Shown here: positions 1-7,148 of the stretch, piece by piece
Numbering within the stretch: position 1 is the first letter of the stretch
How the letters are laid out: each line of letters opens with the position of its first letter
Assembly: GCA_965652975.1 (NCBI GenBank)
Contig: CBFGYO010000177.1
Coordinates: 1-7,366, forward strand
Direction of reading: 5' to 3'
DNA from: CADEDV01 sp036374495
GTDB taxonomy: Bacteria > Bacteroidota > Bacteroidia > Chitinophagales > Chitinophagaceae
Length of the DNA: 7,366 nt
The notes under the pieces: generated by a model
Databases searched by the model: none
What the model saw: only the letters and a program-made list of their open reading frames with translations
Told to the model about the DNA's origin: nothing
Made by a program: the position numbers and the translations under genes

Positions 1-1
1 G

Positions 2-316
2 CGGGCGAAATATGAACTGCAGCAGAGTGAGAACCGGCTCAACAACCTGAAACTTGAAATTGATAACGATATAGAGCAGTCGCGCATCAACTACCGCTCG
101 GCGATCGCCTCGCTCGATTTCCAGCGCAAAAACATGGAGCTGGCTGAAGATGTATACCAGCAAACCAAGAAAAAATATGAAGCGGGTACAGGTTCGCAAA
201 CAGAGATCAACTCTGCGCAAACCGAACTGAAGGCGGCACAAACAAATTATATCACCTCCCTGTACGACGCCATCATTGCCAAAGTAGACTTTTTAAAGGC
301 AACAGGTAAACTATAA
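2..316 (+). CDS. TolC-family outer-membrane efflux channel, C-terminal part (5' end outside window)
   Basis: The frame is open from the window edge to a TAA at 314-316, giving the last 104 residues. The protein is the outer-membrane exit duct of the tripartite pump encoded here. The visible part is mostly long amphipathic helix rich in Gln, Asn, Lys and Glu, as in the periplasmic alpha-barrel of TolC-like proteins. It contains the segment KKKYEAGTGSQTEINSAQTE, matching the family pattern of a Tyr-x-x-Gly turn followed by a helix running through L-x-A-Q-x-x-Y. The end, DFLKATGKL, resembles the usual A-x-x-x-L-x-x-A-x-G-x-L terminus. An internal ATG at 134 falls inside the helix and is not the real start. 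It lies 25 nt before the adaptor gene, supporting one operon. The N-terminal signal and beta-barrel strands are not visible, so the subfamily cannot be given. Confidence 0.9.
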   Translation, partial: RAKYELQQSENRLNNLKLEIDNDIEQSRINYRSAIASLDFQRKNMELAEDVYQQTKKKYEAGTGSQTEINSAQTELKAAQTNYITSLYDAIIAKVDFLKATGKL

Positions 317-341
317 CTCAAACCATTAACCGATTTATAAA

Positions 342-1559
342 ATGAACTATATGCAAAACGTTTTAAAAATAACTGTCACCGTGTTCATCGCTGCTTCGCT
401 GGTAGCCTGTGGCAGTAATGCCGCAAAAGATAAGAAAGGTGAGTTGGGCGATATGAAAGTAAAGCTGGAGAAGCTTAAGAAAGATAAAAGTGGCCTTGAT
501 ATGCAAATCAGGCAACTCGAAGAGCAAATCGCTAAAGCAGATCCGACATCTGTGCAGGCACAAAAGCTTGTTTCTGTCGATACCCTGCGCATGCAGGACT
601 TTACCCACTTTATAGAACTACAGGGCAAAGTCGATGCAGACAATGTAGTGTATGTAGCACCACCGGGAGCACCCGGGATAGTGCGCGCTATCTATGTACA
701 GGCAGGCAGTCGGGTAAGCCGCGGTCAGACACTAGTAAAACTGGATGATGCACTCGCGCGCCAGGGTGTAATTGCTGCACAACAGCAGGCTGGAGTAATT
801 AAATCCAGGCTTGCACAGGCGCAAACACTTTATGAGCGTCATCAAAACCTATGGAAACAAAATATAGGTGCTGAAGTAAATGTGATCAATGCAAAAGCTG
901 AAGTAGATGCACTGCAAAGCCAGTTGCGCGCGGCACAGGCACAGGTAAATGCAGCCCAGGAACAACTGAACCAGACAAGTGTAAAGGCACAGATTAGTGG
1001 CGTAGTGGATAAAGTAAATGTAAAAGTGGGCGAGCAATTTACAGGGATGGCGGGCCAGGAACCACAAATACAGATTGTAAACAACAGCAACCTTAAAGTG
1101 GTAACGCAGGTACCTGAAAATTATATATCACGCGTCAAAAAAGGTGATTCGGTTATCGTAGTGGTTTCTGAAACGGGCAAACCTTACAGATCGATCATCA
1201 GCGTAGTAGGTGCAAGTATTGATCCTACGGGTCGGTCGTTTACAACAGAGGCTAAACTTCCTTCCGACCCGCTGCTGAAAACCAACCAGCTTGCCACTAT
1301 GAAAATCCTTGATTATAGAGCACGAGGAACTGTAACAGTACCTGTAAACGTGGTGCAGTCGGATGAAAAAGGAAAATATGTATACGTGGTGGAAAAATCT
1401 GGTGATAAGCAGGTAGCAAGAAAGAAAACAGTAATCATAGGAGAAACCTATGAAGGCCAGACAGAAATTAAAAGCGGCCTTACAGGCGGCGAGGTGATCA
1501 TTACAGAGGGATACCAAACGGTATATGAAGGACAGGCGCTGGCCGTTGCAAAAATCTAA
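342..1559 (+). CDS. RND efflux periplasmic adaptor (membrane fusion protein), lipoprotein
   Basis: 405 residues. This is the membrane-fusion protein linking the inner-membrane pump to the outer-membrane channel. The N-terminus is a lipoprotein signal: a hydrophobic stretch, then lipobox LVAC with the lipidated Cys at residue 23. Residues about 31-66 are charged and predicted coiled coil (KLEKLKKDKSGLDMQIRQLE). Residues about 94-136 form the first half of the lipoyl/biotinyl-like domain (APPGAPGIVRAIYVQAGSRV, then GQTLVKLDD). Residues about 137-211 are the alpha-helical hairpin that would contact the channel (Gln/Ala-rich). Residues 212-234 are the second lipoyl half (VKAQISGVVDKVNVKVGEQF). 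A beta-barrel domain (about 245-325) and a membrane-proximal domain follow. Either ATG 342 or in-frame ATG 351 could be the start; both leave a good lipoprotein signal, and no Shine-Dalgarno sequence is visible, as is usual in Bacteroidetes. The pump gene follows after 24 nt. Substrate unknown. Confidence 0.95.
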   Translation: MNYMQNVLKITVTVFIAASLVACGSNAAKDKKGELGDMKVKLEKLKKDKSGLDMQIRQLEEQIAKADPTSVQAQKLVSVDTLRMQDFTHFIELQGKVDADNVVYVAPPGAPGIVRAIYVQAGSRVSRGQTLVKLDDALARQGVIAAQQQAGVIKSRLAQAQTLYERHQNLWKQNIGAEVNVINAKAEVDALQSQLRAAQAQVNAAQEQLNQTSVKAQISGVVDKVNVKVGEQFTGMAGQEPQIQIVNNSNLKVVTQVPENYISRVKKGDSVIVVVSETGKPYRSIISVVGASIDPTGRSFTTEAKLPSDPLLKTNQLATMKILDYRARGTVTVPVNVVQSDEKGKYVYVVEKSGDKQVARKKTVIIGETYEGQTEIKSGLTGGEVIITEGYQTVYEGQALAVAKI

Positions 1560-1583
1560 TGCTAGACGAATCAAACGAATTAT

Positions 1584-4500
1584 ATGAAAGTTATTGAAGG
1601 CGTTACCAAAAAATTCAAAGAGTTTAAACCAACCAGTTGGGCGATCGACAACCGGACAGCAATTTATATCATTGCCATACTTATTACTGTATATGGCCTG
1701 TTCAAGTTCAACAGCATGCCCAAGGAACAGTTTCCGGACATCGTCGTCCCTACTGTTTCTATTGTAACTGTATATATCGGGAACTCACCAAAGGATATTG
1801 AAAACCTTGTTACAAGACCGATCGAAAAAGAGCTGAAAGGTATTACAGGAGCAAAGGTCAACAAGATTCAAAGTACATCCCAGGCAGATTACAGCATGAT
1901 CGTCGTGGAGTTTGATACGGATGTAAAAACCGAACTGGCAAAACAGAAAGTGAAAGATGCGATCGACAAAGCGAGAGCGGATCTTCCTACCGACCTCACG
2001 CAGGAACCCGATGTGCAGGAGTTTGCATTCAGTGAGTTTCCGATCATGTTTGTAAACGTAAGTGGGGATTATGAAGGAATCAAACTTAAAGAGTATGCGG
2101 ATAAAATGCAGGACAGGTTTGAAGAACTCAGCGAGATCACCCGTGCCGAAATAGTGGGAGCACCGGAACGAGAAATTCAGGTGAATGTTGATCCCTATAA
2201 AATGACTGCTGCAAGGATAAGTTTTAATGATGTTGAAACTGCCATTGCCCGGGAGAACAATGATATTACGGGCGGTCTTATCGAAGTAGGCGACATGAAG
2301 CGTACACTGATGGTGAAAGGCCAGTTTGCAAGCGCACTTGATATGCAGAATATTGTTGTGCGTAGTAGCACGCAGGGTGGAACAGTGTACCTGCGTGATA
2401 TTGCCCAGATAAAAGATACGATTCGCGAAAAGGACAGTTATGCACGGCTGGATGGAAAAAATGTGGTGACGCTCAATATCGTAAAGCGTGCGGGTGAAAA
2501 CCTTATCGACGCTGCAGATAAGATCAAGGCGACGGTTAAGGACATGCAGGAGAAGGAGGAATTGCCAAAGGATCTTAATGTAGTGATCACAGGCGATCAG
2601 AGCAAGCAAACAAAAACTTCATTCAATGAATTGATCAATACCATCATCATCGGGTTTATACTTGTGCTGATCATCCTGATGTTTTTCATGGGTGTTACCA
2701 ACGCATTCTTTGTGGCTCTTAGTGTACCATTGAGTGTATTCGTAGCATTCCTGTTTCTACCCATTGCAGACTGGATTATCGGAACAAGTGTTACCCTTAA
2801 CTTTATTGTATTATTTGCTTTACTATTTGGGTTAGGAATCATCGTGGATGATGCGATAGTGGTAATTGAAAATACCCACCGTATTTACAATAATGGTAAG
2901 GTACCGATCGTACGAAGTGCGAAGGAGGCCGCAGGTGAAGTGTTTATACCGGTACTTGCCGGTACAGCTACCACGCTTGCGCCATTTTTCCCACTGCTAT
3001 TCTGGAAGGGATTAATTGGGAAGTTCATGATCTACCTGCCCACGATTCTTATCCTTACTTTGGCAGCTTCGTTGATCGTAGCCTTTATATTCAACCCTGT
3101 ATTTGCCGTCAGTTTCATGAAGCCGGAAGGTAAAGAGTATGAGAAACCAAAGAAAGCCATATTTAGAAATAAATGGTTCCTGAGTTTTGCAATACTTGGC
3201 ATTTTGCTGCATCTCGGTGGAATGCATGGCCTGGCAAACTTTTTACTGCTGATGTCATTACTGATGGTGCTGAATGCTTACGTACTGAATGATATCATTC
3301 ATGCTTTCCAAAAAAAGGCATTACCGGCATTGATGAACAGTTATGAAAAACTTTTGCGTTGGGTACTGCAGGGCAAACGGCCTGTATGGGCTTTCATTTC
3401 CCTCTTCTTAATTTTTATTGTTGCGCTGCTGGGATTAATGGTGCGCGGCAATAAGCAGACATTCTTTCCGAGTGGTGATCCCAACTTTGTATATGTATAC
3501 CTGAAGTTGCCGGTAGGTACCGACGTAAAATATACCGACAGCATCACCACGGTGTTGGAAAAGCGTGTATTGGATGTATTGGGCAAGGAAAAACCTGGCA
3601 TCCCTGGCAGTATCGTGGAAAGCGTAATTACGAACGTAGCGGTGAGTGCCAATAATCCGCGCGACAACAACCGGAGTGTGCAATCCAATCTCGGGCGTAT
3701 ACAGGTATCGTTTGTAGAGTTTGAAAAACGACATGGCAAGAGTACGACACCTTATAAGGAAGAAATTAGAAGAGTTGTGCAGGGAATACCTGGCGCCAGC
3801 GTGGAAGTAGCGCAGGAAGATGGTGGGCCGCCCACAGATCCTCCGGTAAATATTGAAGTAGTTGGCGACAACTTTGAAAATATCGCTTCGGTGGCTACAC
3901 AGTTATTCAATTTCCTTGATACCAATCGTGTAGAAGGAATTGAAAACCTCCAGCCCGATGTAGACCTCAACAACCCCGAAATAACGATCAATGTAGATCG
4001 CGAGCGGGCAATGATGGAAGGTGTAAGCACCGGGCAGATAGGTATGGAGATCCGCACGGCTGTATTTGGGAAAGAAGTGAGCAAAATTAAGGATGGTGAA
4101 GACGAGTATAAGATACAATTACGTTACACCGACCTGCTGCGAAATAACATTACTGACCTGATGAATATGCGCATCACGTTTATGGACATGACCACCATGC
4201 AGGTCAAATCCTTACCTGTAAGTGCGGTAGCAAAAGTGGAGTATACCAATACAACGGGTGGTGTAAAAAGAAAGAATGTAAAACGTACCATCCAGTTGCA
4301 GGGTAACGTACCAAATCCAACAATGGTTGGTCCCATAAATGCAGAACTGAAAACCAAAATAGATGATTTCAAAAGCCGTGTAAGGATACCTCCGGATGTA
4401 ACTATCAGGCAAAGTGGGCAGAGTGAGCAGGAAGCTGAAACAAATTCTTTCTTGGGCCTTGCGTTCTTAATTGCTGTAGGTCTTATCTTCCTGATTCTTG

Positions 4501-5162
4501 TTTTGCAATTCAATTCAATGAGTAAGCCATTCATCGTGATCACCGAAATTTTCTTTTCCGTTATCGGGGTGCTGATAGGTTACGCTGTTACGGGAATGAC
4601 TATCGCCACGATCATGTTGCTGGTAGGTATTGTCGGATTGGCCGGTATCGTTATCAAGAATGGTATCCTGATCATTGAATTTACAGATGAACTGCGAGGG
4701 CGCGGTATGCGAACAAGGGAAGCAGCTATCCAGGCGGGCAAGATCAGGATCATTCCTGTATTGTTAACGGCAGTTGCTACAATTCTTGGATTGTTGCCGC
4801 TGGCGGTAGGATTTAATATTGACTTTGCCGGTCTCTTCCAGCATTTAAGACCAAATATTTTCTTCGGTGGTGATAGTGTTGTGTTCTGGGGACCTTTGAG
4901 CTGGACGATCATATTTGGACTCATTTTTTCATTCTTCCTTACACTGATGATGGTACCTAGTATGTACCTGATCGCTGAAAGATTGAAACGCCCGATGGAA
5001 AGATTTTATGGAACCCGGTTTGTCGCCCTGTTTGGTTTCCTCGGTCCATTCTTTTTCATCTTTGTAGGCATCATGTACCTGGTAAATAGGTTGCGCGGTA
5101 CGAAAGTGTGGATGGGGAAATTGAAATCGCCGCCTCCTTTGGAGATAAAAGATAAAATTTAA
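1584..5162 (+). CDS. RND efflux transporter permease (HAE/AcrB-type inner-membrane pump)
   Basis: 1192 residues, against about 1,040 for AcrB. It is the proton-driven inner-membrane pump of the complex. Predicted layout: TM1 at 26-43; first periplasmic porter region at about 44-345; TM2-TM6 at about 349-510; TM7 at about 600-620; second porter region at about 621-955; TM8-TM12 at about 956-1130. TM4 carries the proton-relay pair Asp422-Asp423 in FGLGIIVDDAIVVIEN, as in AcrB Asp407/408. TM10 has Lys1025 in GIVIKNGILIIEF (AcrB Lys940), and TM11 has Arg1055 and Thr1062 (AcrB Arg971/Thr978), so it should be active. The Asp-Asp motif favours a drug/hydrophobe exporter over the metal (CusA/CzcA) type, which usually reads D-G here. 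Two extra hydrophobic segments lie at about 530-571 and one more at about 1145-1168. The last codons and the stop lie in an AGATAAAAG-type repeat. The function call is firm; the substrate is unknown. Confidence 0.96.
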   Translation: MKVIEGVTKKFKEFKPTSWAIDNRTAIYIIAILITVYGLFKFNSMPKEQFPDIVVPTVSIVTVYIGNSPKDIENLVTRPIEKELKGITGAKVNKIQSTSQADYSMIVVEFDTDVKTELAKQKVKDAIDKARADLPTDLTQEPDVQEFAFSEFPIMFVNVSGDYEGIKLKEYADKMQDRFEELSEITRAEIVGAPEREIQVNVDPYKMTAARISFNDVETAIARENNDITGGLIEVGDMKRTLMVKGQFASALDMQNIVVRSSTQGGTVYLRDIAQIKDTIREKDSYARLDGKNVVTLNIVKRAGENLIDAADKIKATVKDMQEKEELPKDLNVVITGDQSKQTKTSFNELINTIIIGFILVLIILMFFMGVTNAFFVALSVPLSVFVAFLFLPIADWIIGTSVTLNFIVLFALLFGLGIIVDDAIVVIENTHRIYNNGKVPIVRSAKEAAGEVFIPVLAGTATTLAPFFPLLFWKGLIGKFMIYLPTILILTLAASLIVAFIFNPVFAVSFMKPEGKEYEKPKKAIFRNKWFLSFAILGILLHLGGMHGLANFLLLMSLLMVLNAYVLNDIIHAFQKKALPALMNSYEKLLRWVLQGKRPVWAFISLFLIFIVALLGLMVRGNKQTFFPSGDPNFVYVYLKLPVGTDVKYTDSITTVLEKRVLDVLGKEKPGIPGSIVESVITNVAVSANNPRDNNRSVQSNLGRIQVSFVEFEKRHGKSTTPYKEEIRRVVQGIPGASVEVAQEDGGPPTDPPVNIEVVGDNFENIASVATQLFNFLDTNRVEGIENLQPDVDLNNPEITINVDRERAMMEGVSTGQIGMEIRTAVFGKEVSKIKDGEDEYKIQLRYTDLLRNNITDLMNMRITFMDMTTMQVKSLPVSAVAKVEYTNTTGGVKRKNVKRTIQLQGNVPNPTMVGPINAELKTKIDDFKSRVRIPPDVTIRQSGQSEQEAETNSFLGLAFLIAVGLIFLILVLQFNSMSKPFIVITEIFFSVIGVLIGYAVTGMTIATIMLLVGIVGLAGIVIKNGILIIEFTDELRGRGMRTREAAIQAGKIRIIPVLLTAVATILGLLPLAVGFNIDFAGLFQHLRPNIFFGGDSVVFWGPLSWTIIFGLIFSFFLTLMMVPSMYLIAERLKRPMERFYGTRFVALFGFLGPFFFIFVGIMYLVNRLRGTKVWMGKLKSPPPLEIKDKI

Positions 5163-5175
5163 AAGATAAAAGTGG
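5150..5175 (+). repeat. AGATAAAAG-family repeat, copy A, overlapping the pump stop codon
   Basis: The 26 bases here match the reverse complement of 5372-5397 at 25 of 26 positions (the single difference is T against G at the ninth base). The repeat supplies the last codons (Lys-Asp-Lys-Ile) and the stop of the RND pump, then continues into the intergenic region. The core is AAAAGATAAAAG (5161-5172), preceded by an overlapping degenerate heptamer run of GATAAAA from 5144. Together with the inverted partner it bounds a 248-bp interval. Confidence 0.8.
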
Positions 5176-5253
5176 TTTCCAGGCAGAATTTTCCGCCGGG
5201 GCACTACAAAAGCGTAGACTGGCTATAATTTTTTCGACAGAACAGGACTTGTA

Positions 5254-5284
5254 AGAAGAACCGGCGCCCGTGGCCGGTTTTTTT
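5254..5284 (+). terminator. Rho-independent terminator of the efflux operon
   Basis: A 7-bp perfect stem, AACCGGC (5259-5265) with GCCGGTT (5273-5279), encloses a 7-nt loop and is followed by a T run at 5278-5284. The stem can extend through A-T and G-T pairs to 5254/5284. It lies about 95 nt after the pump stop, on the right strand and in the right place to end the efflux transcript. Confidence 0.8.
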
Positions 5285-5308
5285 CTTTTGCCGATTATCT
5301 TAATCCGG

Positions 5309-5397
5309 AAAAGATAAAAGATAAAAGCTAAAAGATAAAAGTTGTCAAAGGTCGGACACACCGCAATAGGACCACTTTTATCTTTTAACTTTTATCT
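5309..5397. repeat. AGATAAAAG-family repeats, copies B (direct) and C (inverted), forming a large hairpin
   Basis: Copy B (5319-5341) and the reverse complement of copy C (5375-5397) agree at 22 of 23 positions, so the region can fold into a long AT-rich hairpin with a 33-nt loop (5342-5374). Before copy B the heptamer GATAAAA is repeated tandemly (5309-5327 contains two overlapping AAAAGATAAAAG units). Copy C is also the partner of copy A at the end of the pump gene, so one inverted unit can pair with either of two direct units. No protein or RNA family is recognised. A dispersed intergenic repeat or the remnant of a small non-autonomous element is the most likely explanation. Confidence 0.75.
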
Positions 5398-5400
5398 AAA

Positions 5401-5428
5401 TAAAAAACTCCCAGTAAAAACCAGGAGT
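5401..5428 (-). terminator. Hairpin terminator oriented on the minus strand
   Basis: Read on the minus strand, ACTCCTGG (5428-5421), a 6-nt loop and CTGGGAGT (5414-5407) form an 8-bp stem that includes two G-U pairs, followed at once by a T run (5407-5402). On the plus strand the two wobble positions become C-A mismatches, so the hairpin favours minus-strand RNA. The next minus-strand gene ends at 5973 and already has its own terminator at 5919-5953, so what this one ends is unclear. Confidence 0.6.
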
Positions 5429-5463
5429 GGTGTTCATTATTCTCACATATCTTGGGTCACAAA

Positions 5464-5481
5464 GTTTTACGTATGTAAAAC
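5464..5481. promoter_or_regulatory. Palindrome GTTTTAC-GTAT-GTAAAAC
   Basis: Two perfect 7-bp arms (5464-5470 and 5475-5481) are separated by 4 bases. The symmetry and size would suit a dimeric regulator's operator or a small stem-loop. No adjacent gene start gives it an obvious target. Confidence 0.3.
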
Positions 5482-5509
5482 AAATCATGGTGCTACTTCA
5501 CAAAGCAAT

Positions 5510-5570
5510 GCTTGTAGAAGGGGATCGGAAAGTACGGATGGGACGGTGAGGTGCTTGTAAAAGGGATCGG
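5510..5570 (+). repeat. Imperfect direct repeat, GCTTGTA-GGGATCGG type
   Basis: GCTTGTAGAAGGGGATCGG (5510-5528) recurs as GCTTGTAAAAGGGATCGG (5553-5570), with one mismatch and one gap, 43 nt apart. The purine-rich sequence between them contains further ACGG steps. Only two units exist, so this is not a CRISPR array. Significance unknown. Confidence 0.5.
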
Positions 5571-5918
5571 TCGGAGGCGCCCTTGTTTCAAAGGTTAGGA
5601 TCAGGACATTGTTCTCATGCTGGCAATTTCATCCAGTTATATTAAGGGTTAGCCGGTTCTTTTCACAGGTCTCAATCAATATCAAGTGTTGAGATAATGC
5701 TCAGGTGATTGACAGTGCAAAGAAACGACAAGCCACCACTGCAAAAAATAGTTCATTCATGTAATCTTGGGTAATAATTTCTTAAGCGTAGATTGTAGTA
5801 CAAATTCTACAAGAATGGATTTCCCGGTGCATAGTTTTATAAATTCATGCAGCAGATTGGTAAATGTGCCTGTCTTATTATTCTGCAACCAAATTGTCCT
5901 ATATTAGTTTAGTTAAAT

Positions 5919-5953
5919 AAAAGCGTTCCGCCTCAACAGCGGAACGCTTTTTT
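5919..5953. terminator. Strong bidirectional rho-independent terminator
   Basis: The arms GCGTTCCGC (5923-5931) and GCGGAACGC (5939-5947) pair perfectly around a 7-nt loop. AAAA (5919-5922) before and TTTTTT (5948-5953) after extend the stem to 13 bp and provide a U tract in both directions. It begins 19 nt beyond the stop of the minus-strand barrel gene, which it most likely terminates. It would also stop plus-strand read-through. Confidence 0.9.
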
Positions 5954-5972
5954 ATAGGTAGGCATGGTTTAA

Positions 5973-6767
5973 TTAGTCCAGTTTAAACACCACTCCCAAC
6001 TTAATATCCAGCATACGTAAAGCGCTGTTATGCACTTCAGCTACCTGGTGTTCATGTACCGCCTGGGTAGACACGTTTACAAACTTCACATTAAGGGGTT
6101 CGCCTTTTCCCGGCATGGGCTGGGGCGCATTGGGATCCACATGCACGTGATCCTGTATATTTTTTGTGTTGATATAGTCCAGTTTACCCCCGCTCACCTG
6201 GTTAATAGACAGGTCAATATATCCTCTTCCCGGTTGTTGTTTTTTTGAAAACACGTTCAGGTCTATTTGAAATCCTCCACCCCAGGCAAGAAAGAAATTA
6301 TCATCCCGGATTATGTTCTTCTTTTCAAGCGGGCGGCAATCATCCTCGTCTTCAGGATCGCCTACGGTTACATTACTGAAGAAGTTGGCATAACCAGCTT
6401 TACCAGTGATATAAGGATTGAACTTTGCTTTTTCAAAGAAATACAGGCGACTAAACAGGTTGGCGTGAAATACATTACTGGTATAAACAATGGTTGTGCT
6501 GGTACCCGATCCGTCCGGGAAACGCAGATCCTGGTCCCTCGTTTCGTAGGCATATATCCCAATACCCAGTTCAGTTCCCAGTGTGGCCCGGCTAAATTTT
6601 CCCGGCATCCTGTATTGAATTAATCCATTAAGGCTGTGCAGGGGCTGTATATTTTTTGCCATTTCCTGCTGGGGTATGGAAAGTGAATAAGATCCTCCCG
6701 CTTCAAACTGTGCGAGTGCGGGGATTGTAAAGATGAGCGCAAAAAGACAGGCGTAAAGAGATTTCAT
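5973..6767 (-). CDS. Secreted outer-membrane beta-barrel protein, uncharacterised
   Basis: 264 residues. Residues 1-19 are a typical signal peptide (Lys2, a hydrophobic core, then IPALA before Gln20). The mature protein alternates polar with aromatic/hydrophobic residues in strand-like stretches, for example EAGGSYSLSIP, LNGLIQYRMP, TLGTELGIGIYAYE, FHANLFSRLYFF, PYITGKAGYANFF and AWGGGFQIDLNVF, ending in MLDIKLGVVFKLD. This is the pattern of small OmpA-like or OprF-like outer-membrane barrels common in Bacteroidetes; no OmpA peptidoglycan-binding domain is present. Likely loops stand out: an acidic one (DPEDEDDC, residues 137-144) and a His-containing one (residues 206-246, with His at 207, 209, 238, 240 and 246). 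ATG 6767 is chosen because it starts directly at the signal peptide. The gene is monocistronic, converges on the efflux operon and has its own terminator. Function is unknown; a porin, adhesin or structural barrel are all possible. Confidence 0.8.
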   Translation of the reverse strand: MKSLYACLFALIFTIPALAQFEAGGSYSLSIPQQEMAKNIQPLHSLNGLIQYRMPGKFSRATLGTELGIGIYAYETRDQDLRFPDGSGTSTTIVYTSNVFHANLFSRLYFFEKAKFNPYITGKAGYANFFSNVTVGDPEDEDDCRPLEKKNIIRDDNFFLAWGGGFQIDLNVFSKKQQPGRGYIDLSINQVSGGKLDYINTKNIQDHVHVDPNAPQPMPGKGEPLNVKFVNVSTQAVHEHQVAEVHNSALRMLDIKLGVVFKLD

Positions 6768-6978
6768 ATGTTGCAGGTTTAAAGGTGATCAATAATCCCG
6801 AGACAATACGAAGCTGCATAACGATGGTCAGAACTTGTTAAAAGTTACGAAAAAGGAGGGGATGGAAAACAGGTTCCATGAAAATTATTTTCCGATCGGA
6901 ATTTTAAGTTAATTAAGGAAAATGAATTTTGAATTGTGGGGTTTTTTTATAGCGCGGGACAGCACCTTCAAGCCAGGT
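6768..6978. other. Upstream region of the barrel gene, no gene
   Basis: AT-rich leader, presumably carrying the promoter of the minus-strand barrel gene. A perfect 12-bp palindrome, TTCCGATCGGAA, lies at 6890-6901, 123 nt before the start codon, and could be an operator. On the minus strand TAACTTTT (6847-6840) differs from the Bacteroidetes -7 consensus TAnnTTTG at the last base, but no convincing -33 TTG partner is seen. No open frame of note is present. Confidence 0.4.
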
Positions 6979-7020
6979 TTATTGGAGATATTCCTTGATG
7001 GCTTTTTTCACCACATAGTC

Positions 7021-7131
7021 ACATAGGTTGTTCATAGATCAACATAGTCTTTTGAGAGAGTTGAGGTTTGTTGAGTTAGTACGCCCACAGAGTGCCACAG
7101 TGAAGCACAGAGCACCGCGGAGGATTTCTGT
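7021..7131. repeat. 111-bp direct repeat, copy 1
   Basis: Matches 7256-7366 without gaps at 107 of 111 positions, 235 nt apart. The four differences all lie in the first 60 bases; the last 51 bases (from ACGCCCACAGAGTGCCACAG at 7081) are identical. It comprises most of the left arm and centre of the palindromic element. Confidence 0.95.
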
Positions 7132-7148
7132 GAAATTGTAAATAAACT

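Larger units (their letters stand above)
5429..5918. other. Gene-free stretch with short repeats; no recognisable product
   Basis: About 490 bases with no convincing open frame on either strand; every frame is broken by stops within a few dozen codons, and no tRNA, tmRNA, SRP RNA or RNase P signature was recognised. One plus-strand frame reads fragments such as YGWDGEVLVKGIGRRRPCFKG near 5530-5590 before a stop, which could be a decayed coding remnant but matches nothing I know. Small inverted repeats are present (5670-5675 with 5689-5694; 5793-5798 with 5807-5812). The stretch lies between two terminators, one of them minus-oriented, so a minus-strand small RNA is possible but unproven. Confidence 0.4.

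Noticed and set aside
1785..2609. 274-residue minus-strand open frame inside the pump gene
   Set aside because: It lies opposite a clear RND pump reading frame, is Cys/His/Phe-rich as expected of antisense shadows, and has no recognisable domain.
5150..5397. Complete insertion sequence bounded by 26-bp inverted repeats
   Set aside because: The 248-bp interval has no transposase and no clear target-site duplication, its left end is inside a gene, and the same repeat also occurs internally, so a dispersed repeat family fits better.
5342..5560. 72-residue plus-strand open frame starting at TTG
   Set aside because: It starts in the loop of the AGATAAAAG hairpin, runs through the repeat and both strands of the minus-oriented terminator, and shows no protein-like composition or known motif.
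5530..5590. Decayed reverse-transcriptase or group II intron remnant in the gene-free stretch
   Set aside because: The purine-rich sequence and fragments such as GEVLVKGIGRR were suggestive, but no YADD motif, intron domain V or boundary could be found.
6267..6623. 118-residue plus-strand open frame opposite the barrel gene
   Set aside because: The minus-strand frame has a signal peptide, strand-like periodicity and a terminator; the plus-strand frame has none of these.
6840..6847. Bacteroidetes-type promoter for the barrel gene (TAACTTTT on the minus strand)
   Set aside because: The last base departs from TAnnTTTG and no TTG element stands at the expected distance upstream; too weak to list as a feature.
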